Made by a program: the position numbers and the translations under genes
Part shown: positions 13,430 through 24,910 of the stretch, piece after piece
How the letters are laid out: each line of letters opens with the position of its first letter
How positions within the stretch are numbered: the first letter of the stretch is position 1
The notes under the pieces: model-generated
What the model saw: only the letters and a program-made list of their open reading frames with translations
The model's database searches: none
Told to the model about the DNA's origin: nothing
Assembly: GCA_008638375.1 (NCBI GenBank)
Contig: CM018032.1
Coordinates: 7,746,001 to 7,810,000 of the forward strand
Reading direction: 5' to 3'
Source: Nyssa sinensis
Lineage: Eukaryota > Streptophyta > Magnoliopsida > Cornales > Nyssaceae
Length of the DNA stretch: 64,000 nucleotides

Positions 13430-14980
13430 TGTTGGGCTTTACCTAAACCTAACCTTTTTAACTTTAGTCAACTAATTCACAACTTTATTTGTCATGGCTA
13501 GTAGACTTTGAAAGAAAAAGACAAAAACTCATGCCCATTTAATTAAAATAGTCGAGTCCTTTTAATCAGTTTTGGCCCAATAGTCAGTTTAAGAACAAGC
13601 TAAACTCAGCCCATTTTAAAATTAAAATCCCAGCCCATGAAACCCAAGTGCCAAAACTGCACCATTTCAGTAAGTGCGCCATTCATCGTCTTTCTGACAA
13701 AGACAGTACTGTGCACTGTAAACCCAAGTCATTTTTCTCTCATTTTCTTTACTGTTTGGTTTCTTTTTCAATTCCACTTGCTTTTACAAACTAAATCATA
13801 GATATTATAGTTTATAATTAATAATATTTAATAAATAATAAATTTTTATAAAATCAACTTAATTGTATGTTAGATGATTAATAATTTTATTACTTAATAA
13901 TTAACATTTTTTTAAAAAAAATTTTATAATATTAATTAGAAGAGAAATAATTAAAATAGTCATATATATACTTATATATATTTTTTATTTCAAATCTAGA
14001 TCTTGATTTGGTGACTTAGATATAGCGTCAATATTAAAGATTTAATTATATTTCAATGAGAAATTGTTACCTAACTCGAACAACCTTGTCATCTCCATTT
14101 TGATCCACAAAGGGGGAAACACACATTAATTTAGTGGATTTAAATAATTTTCTATTTAACATCTTTTTATAAGCTATTTTAGTCAATATTTTACACTAAA
14201 ATTTTAAGTTTTAGAAATTGAACTGGCTCATTAGGTTTTTAAAATTATACTATCGTTTTTTATTTTATCTAACAAACTACAAATACTCTATTTTAACCAA
14301 ATTTTTCTTTTAAAATGATAAAACTGAATCTTTCATGTTTTTTTAATGCATTTTTTCAATTTTCACTATTTTTTCTAAGTTTTTTTAAAGACTTTTTTTA
14401 TTTTAAATAAAAATAAATTTATGATAAATAACTTATTTTCATTTTATGTAAAAGTAAATTTAAATTTTTAATAAATATTTGTTTGAAATGAAAAAAAATC
14501 AAAAAATGTAGTCAAAATTTAAAAAAAAAAGTAGGAAAATGACAGTTTTTTATTTTGAAAGAAAAAATTAATTGGAGGACATATTTCTAATTTATCAAGT
14601 AAAATAAGAGATATGATTGTAATTTTAAAAATCTTTAATAAGTTAGTATAATTATCAAAAAATTTCATAAGAGATAAAAGTATTATTTATTAAAAAACAA
14701 ATTATTAATAGGACCAGTTGAATAATGAACAAGGATGCAACGAAGTTCACTGTATATGGAGGATTTTCCAACATCATGGAGGGCCAATGTTTCATTTGCC
14801 TTGTTGGACAATTGAGATCCGGGCAATACTTTCAGCCGTTTGAACAATACTTGTTAAAGATTACACCACATTGCCAAATATTCAAGCCACGCCATCACAT
14901 TATCTACAAGTTATCCAGACTTCAATCATGGCGGTGACATGTCACAGTGCTGAATTTCAGTCCCCACCACAGCTTTTCAC
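13430..14980. other. AT-rich intergenic region, SGRL upstream
   Basis: No gene or recognised repeat is supported. The DNA is long A/T-rich tracts and becomes less AT-rich from about 14700. A 70-codon open frame at 14725-14937 shows no recognisable domain. Confidence 0.5.
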
Positions 14981-15142
14981 TAAATTTATAAAAAGAAAAA
15001 ATAAAATTTATTTGAAGAATTTTGAGGGTAAGCATTTGCACAGAATTTACATAAATGAGTGGTGATTGTGGCTTGGCATTGCTTCTGTAGGTTCACATGA
15101 CCCAAAAAATTGCAACTCCAATTCCCCTCTTCTCACAGCCAC

Positions 15143-15293
15143 ACACACTCTCTCTCTCTCTCTCTTGCAGTTTCCACATTTGCAGACACACTCAGAGCTC
15201 TAGAGAGATAAAGAGAGAGAGAGGATAATGGTGGTGAGGTGGTTAAGGGAAATAGTATAGTGGAAGGAAGAGGATGACTTTGTTATTCAGTCC
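15143..15293 (+). promoter_or_regulatory. SGRL 5' leader with CT/GA microsatellites and two upstream AUGs
   Basis: The leader has a (CT)n run at 15149-15165 and a GA-rich stretch at 15201-15225. An upstream ATG at 15228 opens a 10-codon uORF ending at TAG 15258-15260. A second ATG at 15274, with a purine at -3, is out of frame with the main ATG at 15294 and overlaps it. Whether both are in the mRNA depends on the unmapped transcription start. Confidence 0.5.
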
Positions 15294-18200
15294 ATGGCCT
15301 GTCATTGTGCTCACTATCCTTTTTCACCATCACCACACAGAGATTACTCTTTTATCAGCAAATGCTGCAATTTCAAGCCTTCAAGGCCTTCCGCACCTGT
15401 TCTAGTTTCTTCCCTTGGTGACAGAAGACCCTCCTACAATACCCTTGTCTTCCAGGTTCTCTCTCTCTCTCTCTAGTATTGGCATTGTGAGATCTTCAAG
15501 AGGCCTACACACCCATAATGTTGAGTATCTTATCTATCCGACCACATTCATTTTATCCTCAATTGTTGGATTGTTATGGAATACTACATTAATTGAATTG
15601 CAATTTTTTTCCTATCAATTTCAAATATAATTGATTGTTGGATAATGGCACAGTCACACTGTCATGAGGCACATATGGATCTAAAGCGCATATAGCACAA
15701 GGGTTTTCCAATTTGCAGCCATAATTTGATGACACTTTCAATTTTCTAGATTGAAATTTCTTTTTTCGATTTCTGGGCAGAAATTGGCATCTGAGTTCTA
15801 TGGAAAGAATTGAAATCATGGGTAAATATTTAGGTAAAAAATATCGAGTATTGGGCAATTTTATCACCTCAAATCTGACTGAATGTGGGGGAAAATTGGA
15901 AGAACTGCAGAAAAAGGGAAAACTTTTAGGCAGCAAATAGATTTTTAGGGATGTCAATCCATTGAATGTTTTCAGGAGTCACCCATTGTCCTCATAATTG
16001 GAAGTGTGTACAGAGCATTTTCAAGAACCAGGACAAAAGAGTATTTTTATTCTGCAAAAAAAATGAATTGTTTTCCAAAAAATCAGAGTAGATTGCCTCG
16101 TTTGTTTTTTGCAGGAGTTCTTTTTTTTCTCCCTAAGATATTGGGCTGGTGGTGTAATCCTATGTGTTGGAGAGTATGCATCCACCATAAGAGCTACAGA
16201 AATGAGTGTTGTAGATGTTTTCTAGGACCATTTCCTGGATCAACAATTTCAAAAAAAAAAACCAAATGCAGGGTTAGCAAAGCATAATGAATGTCAAATT
16301 AGAATCTAATTAACATTTTTAACTCAAAATATTGGAAAATTTAACTAATTAGACAAGTTCTTGGAACCGATTGTTTGTTCACGTGCTTGTATTCTTGAAA
16401 TAAATTCTGACTGCTGCCTTAGATATTTTTTCTCCACCAAGCATGTTCTGTTTTCCCTTTGAGTCCAAGAAAATTTCAGCTGAAATGTTGAGATCACTAG
16501 AAACATTTAAAATTGTTACTACTGCATACTTTGCAATTAGTTATTTGTGATGTCTATGAATTAATTTTCAGACTATTCTTTGGATTTTCATTTTTGCTTG
16601 ATATATAAATAACTTATATATTAGAAAAAAGGGCAAAGTTATGCTATGTTCCATAGCATAAGTTTTTTCTACTCTTATTTTTTGGTTTTCTTATTCACCT
16701 GTTTTCTGCATACTAATCACTAGTCGTGTCCTTCCCAGCCATCATCATTCATTTTCATTTTGGAAATTATTGATTTGTGTTCATGTCATTTATTTAGAGC
16801 CAAAAATTTATCTGTTTGACCAATTATCTCAAAACTGCAGCGTATATGAATGGAAGGCTATTTTAATTTTATTTGTAAAAAAGAAAAGATACTTAGTCCC
16901 CATCTATTATGCTACATTTTGTTGGATAGTGATACAGGAAGTGAATTATACTTCCTCTGTTTTCTTGTCCAATTTTGCCTTTCTATGGTTGATTAGAAAT
17001 GGAAACATATAAATAATAATCTATGGAGTCTTACATCAACCATTTCTGCCCTAAATAGTGGTATACTTTTACTTGTTTTCCAGTGGAAGTCCAAGTCCCT
17101 GCATTTGCACTTTCAAAATTTAAGAACTTAAGAAACAATAGTTGAATGGCTCAAGTCCCTGTATATTTTACTGTTGGTATAAGCCATTGTTTTTTGCATA
17201 TTCCAAAGAGCTCAAATTCTGTACTGTAATAGCATTTATTTTGATACAACTTGCAAAACTATAAATCAGTTCTTAGAAATCCCTAATTTGGGCTGAACCT
17301 TTTGCGCATCATTGGTGTTAGGCTGTGAGGCTTTTGGGACCTCCAGCAAGATTTGAAGCTTCAAAGCTGAAAGTCGTTTTTACGGGAGAAGAGATTGATA
17401 AGTATGCGGGAGTCATGCCAAGAACCTACACCCTATCCCACTGTGATTTCACAGCTAACCTAACCTTGTCCATCTCAACTGATATCCGCCTTGATCAGGT
17501 ATGGATTCTTATTATTTACTTCTTTGCTATCAAGTTAGCTTGATTTTTGTTTATAGATTTCCCCAATGGTGATTAACTTAAAATTGTCCAAACTGGTGAT
17601 CACTTGCACCATGTTTATTCCTGAAATCAGCATACAAAGGAGAGTTTCTGTGGCTTATTGGAACTGTGCTTATGGAGATCTTGTAGTTTTTATTGAATGT
17701 TTGCATTATGTATGTTTCTGTGGCAGTTGAAAGGGTGGTACAGTAAGGATGATGTAGTTGCTGAGTGGAACCAAGTGAAGGGGGATATGTATCTAGACGT
17801 CCATTGTTATGTGAGTGGACCTAATCTCTTACTAGACCTGGCTGCAGAGTTTAGATACCACATATTCTCCAAGGAGTTGCCTTTGGTAAGTTCATCTCAT
17901 ATAATGGCAAAGCACAGTAATACCCAAGTTCTGACACTACAATAGACACAAGTGATATGCAGCTATGGCCATGCCAAACGTTAGAAGAGTCAAAATGTTT
18001 AAATGACACAAGTGTTACACAGCTCCCATCTATCTGACCCCTGTATATGACATTGGTATTCTAAAGAAAATTCTATGTACTGATATGGATGTTGTCTGAA
18101 AATGCAACCTCAAAATTAATGAACCTACTTGTTAGATCACCCAATTGTTCTAAAAGTGGTGGGAGCGTGCAAACCTTACACTGAATTAGTGGGGGAACGA

Positions 18201-19589
18201 ATTAGTGGGGGAAGAGACTTGAACTCAAGACCTCTCAGAACTGGAGTTCTTGTTAGATCACCCAATTGTTCTGAATTGAACTCAAGACCTCTCAGAACTG
18301 GAGTTCTTGTTAGATCACCCAATTGTTCTGAATTAGTGGGGGAAGAGACTTGAACTCAAGACCTCTCAGAACTGGAGCTCTTGTTAGATCACCCAATTGT
18401 TCTAAAAGTGGTGGGAGCGTGCAAACCTTACACTGAATTAGTGGGGGAAGAGACTTGAACTCAAGACCTCTTAGAACTAGAGCTCTAATGTCATGTTAAA
18501 TTACCAGGTGCTCTAAAAGCTTAAACTGATAGAAAATTGACCAACAATTTCTATCAAGTTATTTTTAACAATACTAATTTCTCAATGACGTCTGACATTC
18601 ATACATGGTGTGTGGTGCTACCATGTTGAGAACAGCCAACAAGATAAAACACTATCTACCCAAACCCCATCATCATAGACCTTGTTCATACGCATACTTT
18701 TCTGAATGGTTTTGAACATAACAGCTCGTGCCAATTGTATTGAAAGAAATGGTGCAAAAAACCCAACAATTCTAGGTATGTCAATGCTATGATTGTTGTG
18801 CAGGCTCCCCCCCCCCCCCCCCCCTCCCCCTTTTTTTTTAAGTTCTATGAGCAATTATTAATGAGAACTGGAAGGCTCAGTTGTTAGGCTATTATCAGAA
18901 TTTAGAGTGTGTTGATATATGGTGGTCAATTATTTATGGCCAAAATCATATTTTGTTACATGCCAGGTACTTCAGGCTGTGCTGCATGGGGATTCAGTAC
19001 TTTTTAGAGAGCATCAAGAGTTAATGGATGCTATAGTTCGGGTTTATTTCCATTCTGGTTTGAAAAAGTACAATCGTGCGGAATGTTGGGGGCCACTTAA
19101 GGATGCTGCACAGGTAACCAAACACATTTGCATGTGCACACACTTGTTTGTGTTTGGGGAGCTTCTCCAAACGCACAAAAGGGCATTTGGAGAAAAATAG
19201 TACAAAGTTACTATTATGCAAAACACACTTTTGTATGTTTTGAAAAGCAAAAACAACATAAAAGTAGTTTTAAAAGATTAGCTAAACGGTCAAACACATT
19301 TTCCAAAATGAATTTTGCAAATGCAAAACCAGGGTACAAAAGTTCTCCCAAATGGCCCTTTCAAGTACAGGCACACATGTTCCATGAGGAATCTTGATAT
19401 GAAATGTGCTTAATCATGACCATGTCTTACCAAGCCAAGGATTGTTATCACACTTCAACAATCCATCAAATTTCTTGGACTGTGTAACGTAGGCCATCCA
19501 ACAATGATCAGTAGCAATTTAGCATGACAGCTCCCATTGTCAATTGATTCTGGGTTCAAAAACTTTATTTGAATAGACTAAATGACGAT

Positions 19590-19624
<35 letters not shown>

Positions 19625-19764
19625 GTATATATTTTCTTCAGGGAAGACAGGGAGATCAACTCCACAATTTGTTAGCTGCAAGCAATGAAGGTTCTTCTGG
19701 TCATCCGAAGAACTGGGGAAGCGCAAAATCTATCTTCCAAGCTCTTGTTGCCTTCCTTCTATGA
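15294..19764 (+). CDS. SGRL: STAY-GREEN-LIKE protein (SGRL), plastid magnesium dechelatase
   Basis: Five exons, 15294-15455, 17322-17498, 17727-17885, 18967-19113 and 19642-19764, all GT-AG and phase 0, encode 255 residues. Residues 1-50 are Ser/Pro/Arg-rich with few acids, as in a plastid transit peptide. The SGR domain follows with conserved blocks YTLSHCDFTANLTL (about 90-103), VHCYVSGPN (138-146), AAEFRYHIFSKELPLVL (152-168) and KYNRAECWGPLKDA (200-213). SGR-family proteins remove Mg from chlorophyll pigments in chlorophyll breakdown. The C-terminal Cys-rich motif of SGR1/SGR2 is absent and the protein ends soon after the domain, which places it with SGRL, reported to act mainly on chlorophyllide a. 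Introns 1 and 3 carry repeats but no exon is broken, so the gene looks functional. Confidence 0.95.
15456..17321 (+). other. SGRL intron 1
   Basis: A 1.87-kb phase-0 intron from GTTCTCTC to TTGGTGTTAG. It shows no exon-like segment or clear transposon. Short open frames within it carry no domain. Confidence 0.8.
18129..18540. repeat. Tandemly amplified plant repeat in SGRL intron 3
   Basis: The phrase GAGACTTGAACTCAAGACCT-CTCAGAACTGGAG-TCTTGTTAGATCACCCAATTG recurs four times in whole or part, ending in TCTAATGTCATGTTAAATTACCAGGTGCTC. That last phrase is a familiar plant interspersed-repeat end. Copies differ by small internal duplications, so local amplification followed insertion. Confidence 0.75.
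18807..18830. repeat. Poly-C tract in SGRL intron 3
   Basis: About 18 cytosines, one T, five more cytosines, then a T run. The length is likely variable. Confidence 0.85.
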
Positions 19765-19989
19765 TATATAATTCAGGGGCAGCACAATCTAAAAGAAATT
19801 GGATCTTTCCTTTTAAAGAAACTGTTGCTTCAGCTTTCATATAACACCAAAAAGCTTATTGGGATAAATTGAAATGTTGAGTTGCTGAAAGACAATAATT
19901 GGTTCCAAGGTTATTTGATTCTTTGTACCTAAACTCAATTCTTCAAGTGGAAATCAATTCTTGTACAACTATGAATATTTCATTCATCA

Positions 19990-20590
19990 ATCAATGGCTG
20001 ATCTATTTGTTCCGCTGCTTCTTTTGATTCATCTGATTCACTTCCAGCCTGTTCATTAGCTACAGCTAGTATGGGCTAGCCAGAGACTGTCTCAGCCTTT
20101 GGGCCTTTGTCTATTCTTAGTGCTCGAATTACCAAACCTAGAGCTTTTAACCCTACCCATGGGGTTTTGACAAAATTTTAAATTCTTGGACTCACAAAGT
20201 TTTTAATTTCTTTCCTAAACTTCGAGTTTGAAATGTCTCCATTAAATTAGATCGAGATGAACAATCTCCATTTCTCTCATAATCAGTATGGTCTTTATAA
20301 ATTAAAATTGAAGTATTTTTTACATGGTGGGAATCATCCTTGCATTTTTGTGAGAGAAATTAAAGTTGTTCATTTTTAATTTCATTTTCATATCATTTTC
20401 ATTTCATGAAATGACAATTCTATTCATGCATACCAAACATGATCTGAATTTCTTAGTCAAAGCTACCTAAATAGAAAAAAACTTGTGTAATTTAACATTA
20501 GTAGTGGTATAGGGTGACAAAGCAATGCTAGTAATTTCACATTTTTCTTATCACCTCGATACCACCTTTCTCAAATGGGTGATACCCACT
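19990..20590. other. SGRL downstream region
   Basis: This probably holds the 3' UTR end and intergenic DNA. No gene is supported. Confidence 0.4.
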
Positions 20591-20594
20591 AACT

Positions 20595-20969
20595 AAGAAA
20601 CGCGGATATGGATATGGGACACAAATACGACACGACACGGACACGCATACATGTTATTTCTTAAAAAAGTAAGACACGGACACGTTGAATATATATAAAT
20701 TTTTTATATTTTTTATATGACCATAAAATAAAAACCTAATGTGATTCCAATTAAACTTGGCATAAAAACATACAAATTTTAAAAATATTATTAAGATATT
20801 AAAACAACAAAGCTATTAAATCAAAATTAAAGAATTTCTTCATTTAATCATTAACATTCATGATTCAAGTGTCCAGACACGTGTCCAGGAAGTGTCCGAG
20901 AGTGTCGGTGTCTGACACGTATCGGACACGGACACGTAAGCCAAAATAGAGTGTCCGTGTTTCTTATCC
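20595..20969 (+). mobile_element. MITE-like element with tgtcc-rich inverted ends, copy 2
   Basis: The left end (AAGAAACGCGGATATGGATA) and the reverse complement of the right end (AAGAAACACGGACAC) pair as terminal inverted repeats. Subterminal regions on both sides are dense in GGACACGGACACG and CGTGTCC words. The AT-rich core has no ORF. Related copies lie at 4004-5012 and 49816-50245. Target-site duplications could not be set. Confidence 0.6.
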
Positions 20970-20974
20970 CACTG

Positions 20975-21556
20975 AAGACTTGGCCATTTTTCAAATGGGT
21001 GGATCCTACCAAAATAAAAAGTGAGATTCCTAGCATTAATATTGTTTAAATTAAATTTCTTTTCAAATTAAGGAAAAAGAAACAAGCTCCATAAGTAGAA
21101 GGATCCATGGACAATAATTTCATATCAATGGTGGAAGTGCATCAAGAATCAAATAAGGTTTATTGTCTAAACCTCAGAATTTAAATTTGTAAATTCCATT
21201 GTACCATATTCATATCTCATTTAAGTCTATTTAACTTTTCTAATTTAAAAATTATTACCATTAAAAAAAGGAAGCAACTACTGTAATAAACATATGATCC
21301 AAAAAAATATTACAGTAATATTATACACGTTGAATTTTGTTATGCATATACAATTTATCAGACTCGTTCATTTATTATAATGGATCATATCTCCTTGTAT
21401 CTAAAAATAATGAAATCAAATGAGAAAAACTAAGTATACATAATATTTATAAATTATTTTTTGGCATAATATTACATGAATTTTTTTTTTAATGAAATTG
21501 CCTTTCCATCAAAATTAATCTAGACAAGACTCTGAAGAAATCCAAACACCTAACTG

Positions 21557-21605
<49 letters not shown>

Positions 21606-23390
21606 AAGTTGTACTTTGCGGATGTATGCTTGAGGGTACAACATTCAATATAATAAAATATAACAAGTTCACAATGTGATGCATCATCCAAGAGCATCAA
21701 GATCTACCATGAGGAAAATTGATGTCAATTGACATATTTTGATAAACGAAATGAATATATAACTCAACTCAAAACTCTATACCAATTATTTGGATTACCC
21801 ATATGAATTATTTTTCATCATTTTGTGCCTAAAATCATGCATCCCCATCTAAGTTCCACAAAAAATTTCATTGACGTGAAGCTAGGTAGTTTTAATATCA
21901 ACAATGATAGTTATCTCATCTCAATTGTCTTATTTTGTAATTCATCCTTTTAAGCTCAATAATAAAATAGTATTGTGCAAAAATTTCATGATTTTTCATG
22001 CTAGATTTTGATGCGTTTAAATTTAAATATCATCATAACAAGGACGGAGTAAAAAGAAAAATGGGTTAAAAAAACATTTGGGAGAAATTTTAGAGAGATT
22101 TTTTTTTTTCAATTGGGAAAAATTTACATGCAAAAGTTTTTTGTCTAAAAATTTTCTAAAAAAGGAAGATGATAGCGCTGGGAATTTTTTTTCTCAAATT
22201 ACAAAAATTTTAACAAGAAAACATCAAAACTTATCAAATAAATGGAAAATTTTATTTTTCTTTGCATCCAAACAAATATTAAAGGAGAAAATTTTCAAGA
22301 AAGCATCAAAACTCATCAATTCAATGGTTAAACTTTAAGAATTAAAATAGTTAATGGGTTTGATCAAAATCTTGGAATGAGAAATAAGAGATTTATAAAA
22401 TAAAAATGAAAATTTTGGAGTGGTTAAAATTTTGGATTGAGAAATAATATAAATGATGGGTAAAGATTGAATTAAACTAAAATTTTGAGATAAGCTACTC
22501 TAAAAATTGCTAAAATTTTATATGTATAAATTTTTTTTTTTCAAATTTTAGAGTAGGCTATAGCTCACCCAAATCTACCGTTAGTTGTACTACCTTGCTT
22601 CTTGAAAGAATAAATTATACATTCTTCTCGATAGAATGCACCTAAACCATGACTAACAGACATAATCAAAATATGTTGTCAGCCCCATATATTTTGTTTA
22701 TATGCCGATCACTCATTAACTGTGCATTGTAAGAGTAGTGTCTAGAAATAGCAACACGGAATGACCTTTTTCTAATTTCTTTATATTCTTCGCCTTCGAT
22801 CCTATCATACTCCGTTTAGAAGTTTATTTCGATCCATTTATATTTCTTGACTTCACCCTGCCTTCTCCCAAACTTTGATATATATATTTTTTAAGTAAGT
22901 TAAAACTTTTATTTTGATAAGTAAATTAATTTTTTTTGCCCAAATAATTAATACAAGAAAAAAATATGAGTGTGATATGAAAAATTTTAAAACTAATTTT
23001 ATATAATATTATTTATTAATAAATATAGTGTTTATAAGAATAAGTAAAAAAACTTAATATATAAACAAGATGGGATAATCATCTCTCAAATCCGATAAAA
23101 TTTTCAAAAACACATTCTAATTTCGCTCGAATCCTATTTATAAATATCTCATATTCATTTCATTAAACACGAAACGAAATAAGTCCCTAACGACACAGGT
23201 CCCGAGGGAGGAACAAATTGCTAGAGCCGGTAGCGTCACAAGTAAGAGTAATAAAACGAAGGGACAGAAAGGAGTACGGAATTGCTGAATTGGATAAAAC
23301 ATAGAGGCGTCTTTCACGGCATATTATTACAACTAGAAATTTTCGGTCATGCGAAAGTGAACGAAGGTGGCAGGAAGGTTCCTCTTTCCT
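20975..23390. other. AT-rich intergenic region
   Basis: No gene is supported. It contains a (TA)n(CA)n microsatellite at 21559-21604. A fold-back sequence lies at 22488-22570, where AAGCTACTCTAAAA faces TTTTAGAGTAGGCTATAGCT, typical of a MITE. The 23200-23440 part is less AT-rich and probably upstream sequence of the next gene. Confidence 0.5.
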
Positions 23391-23392
23391 CT

Positions 23393-23398
23393 TATATA
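23393..23398 (+). promoter_or_regulatory. Putative TATA box of the two-motif small-protein gene
   Basis: CTTATATATTTT lies about 50 bases upstream of the ATG at 23449, in a non-repetitive stretch, at a plausible distance for a short plant 5' UTR. Confidence 0.4.
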
Positions 23399-23448
23399 TT
23401 TTAAGCCGCTCTCTTGTATCATGCAGACACGATCACAACTACAAAGGG

Positions 23449-23739
23449 ATGAACAGAGAGACGGTTGAGGCTTCGCAATCCATGTCGCGAAGGGTAGCCC
23501 TTGGAACGAGCAGCAAGAGATGTGCCCTAACGACCCCTCCGGTTAGAGGTAGCATCAAGCGCCAGATTTTTGCTACCGTTTTTCGCATGCTGAAGCCAGC
23601 AAGCAGCAAGAGACGTACCCTAGTTCCTCCCATTAGAGGCAGCATCAAGCACCGGATTTTTGCTACTGTTTTTTGCAGGCTGAAGCAAGCAAGCCAGCAC
23701 ACTGTTCATTACCTTCTGACCAAATGCGACCATTGTTAA
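23449..23739 (+). CDS. Small basic protein with duplicated PP(V/I)RGSIK motif
   Basis: A 96-codon intact ORF, rich in Lys/Arg. The motif PPVRGSIKRQIFATVF occupies residues 30-45 and PPIRGSIKHRIFATVF residues 60-75. Each copy is preceded by SSKR and followed by a short Leu-Lys tail, so a unit of about 30 residues has been duplicated in tandem. The same motif occurs once in the ORF at 42094. Conservation between two loci 18 kb apart, and between repeat units with mostly silent changes, argues that it is a real protein family. The function is unknown to me. No signal peptide or membrane segment is visible. The basic helix-like motif could bind nucleic acid or a partner protein, but that is a guess. 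Confidence 0.6.
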   Translation: MNRETVEASQSMSRRVALGTSSKRCALTTPPVRGSIKRQIFATVFRMLKPASSKRRTLVPPIRGSIKHRIFATVFCRLKQASQHTVHYLLTKCDHC

Positions 23740-23929
23740 CTAGCCATCTTCGATCCTCTTACTATATATAGAACTTATTACTTTAGAGTTTAGATGGTAC
23801 TGAATGCTAATATGTTTATTCCCTATATTTTGCCTCCTAATCTTCTTCTTGTGCAAAATGAAATTTAAACATCATGGAGGATTGATCATTGTGAGGAAGG
23901 CTTCTTCTGATTTTTTAAAAATGTTGTAA

Positions 23930-24400
23930 GTTGAAAATAATGGTGTCTCATGAATCACAATTTGTGAATGATAAAATTTTTCACTATTGTTATTGTTATT
24001 GTCATCTTAATTCTATTACTTATATGATGCATCAATTTTTTTGGAAGGAACTTTGTTAATTACACACATATCATGCACACCCATGAGAATGAAAATAATG
24101 ATTCCTCATGAATCATAATTTGTGGATAATGAATATTTTGAATATTGTTATTGTCTTTTGAATTCGTATAATTACTTATATGATGTATCAATTTTTTCAG
24201 GAAGGAAATTTGTTACACATATAAATTACCCGTAATAATGAAAATAATGATTCCACATGAATCACAATTTGTGGATAATAAAAGTATTGAATCTTGTTTT
24301 GTCTTCTTAATTCTTATTACTTGTACCAATTTTTTGAGGAAGGAACTTTTGAGGATGGTAATTCTTATTAATTATATGATATATCAAATTTTTTTGGGAA
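23930..24400. repeat. Diverged tandem repeat of about 150 bp, three copies
   Basis: The phrase GAAAATAATGATTCCTCATG...ATCACAATTTGTGGATAAT recurs near 23935, 24090 and 24239. Each is followed by TATTG...CTTAATTC...TTACTTATATGATG and TTTTTT-GAAGGAA-TTTGTTA. The block lies downstream of the small-protein gene. Confidence 0.8.
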
Positions 24401-24726
24401 GGAAATTTGTTGTGTGTGTGTGTTTGTGTGTGCATAGGCTTGTCAAAATGGGCAGGTTGAAAATGGGTCGGATAAAAATGGATCGGGTCACATACAGGTC
24501 GGATCAATCCGAATCCAATTCGTTATTTTCTCACCCTAATGAAAGAAATATTATTTCTAAATAATCACAATAGTTATTTTACTTTAAATCTCTTAAAAAT
24601 CCAACAAAACACCATAACTAAAAGAAAGTCAAGAATACAATTAGAAAATTAACGAGTCAGTTCGATTTTGGTTTAAAATTTGAGTAAATCGAACCAACCC
24701 AAGAACCGAACTCTCACTATTTTTTT

Positions 24727-24896
24727 TTAAAAAAATTAATATGTATATATATGTAAATATTATATATATTATATTGTATATATATATATATACATACATA
24801 CACATATATATAGTATTTTATGTGTATGTGTATGTATATGTATATATGTATATGTATATACATACATACATATATATATATATATTCATATATATC
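24727..24896. repeat. AT/ATAC/ATGT-rich microsatellite cluster
   Basis: Alternating TA, TATG and TACA runs for about 170 bases directly abut the copia pol remnant. Open frames through it are compositional artefacts. Confidence 0.85.
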
Positions 24897-24910
24897 AAGT
24901 TCCTCTTTCA

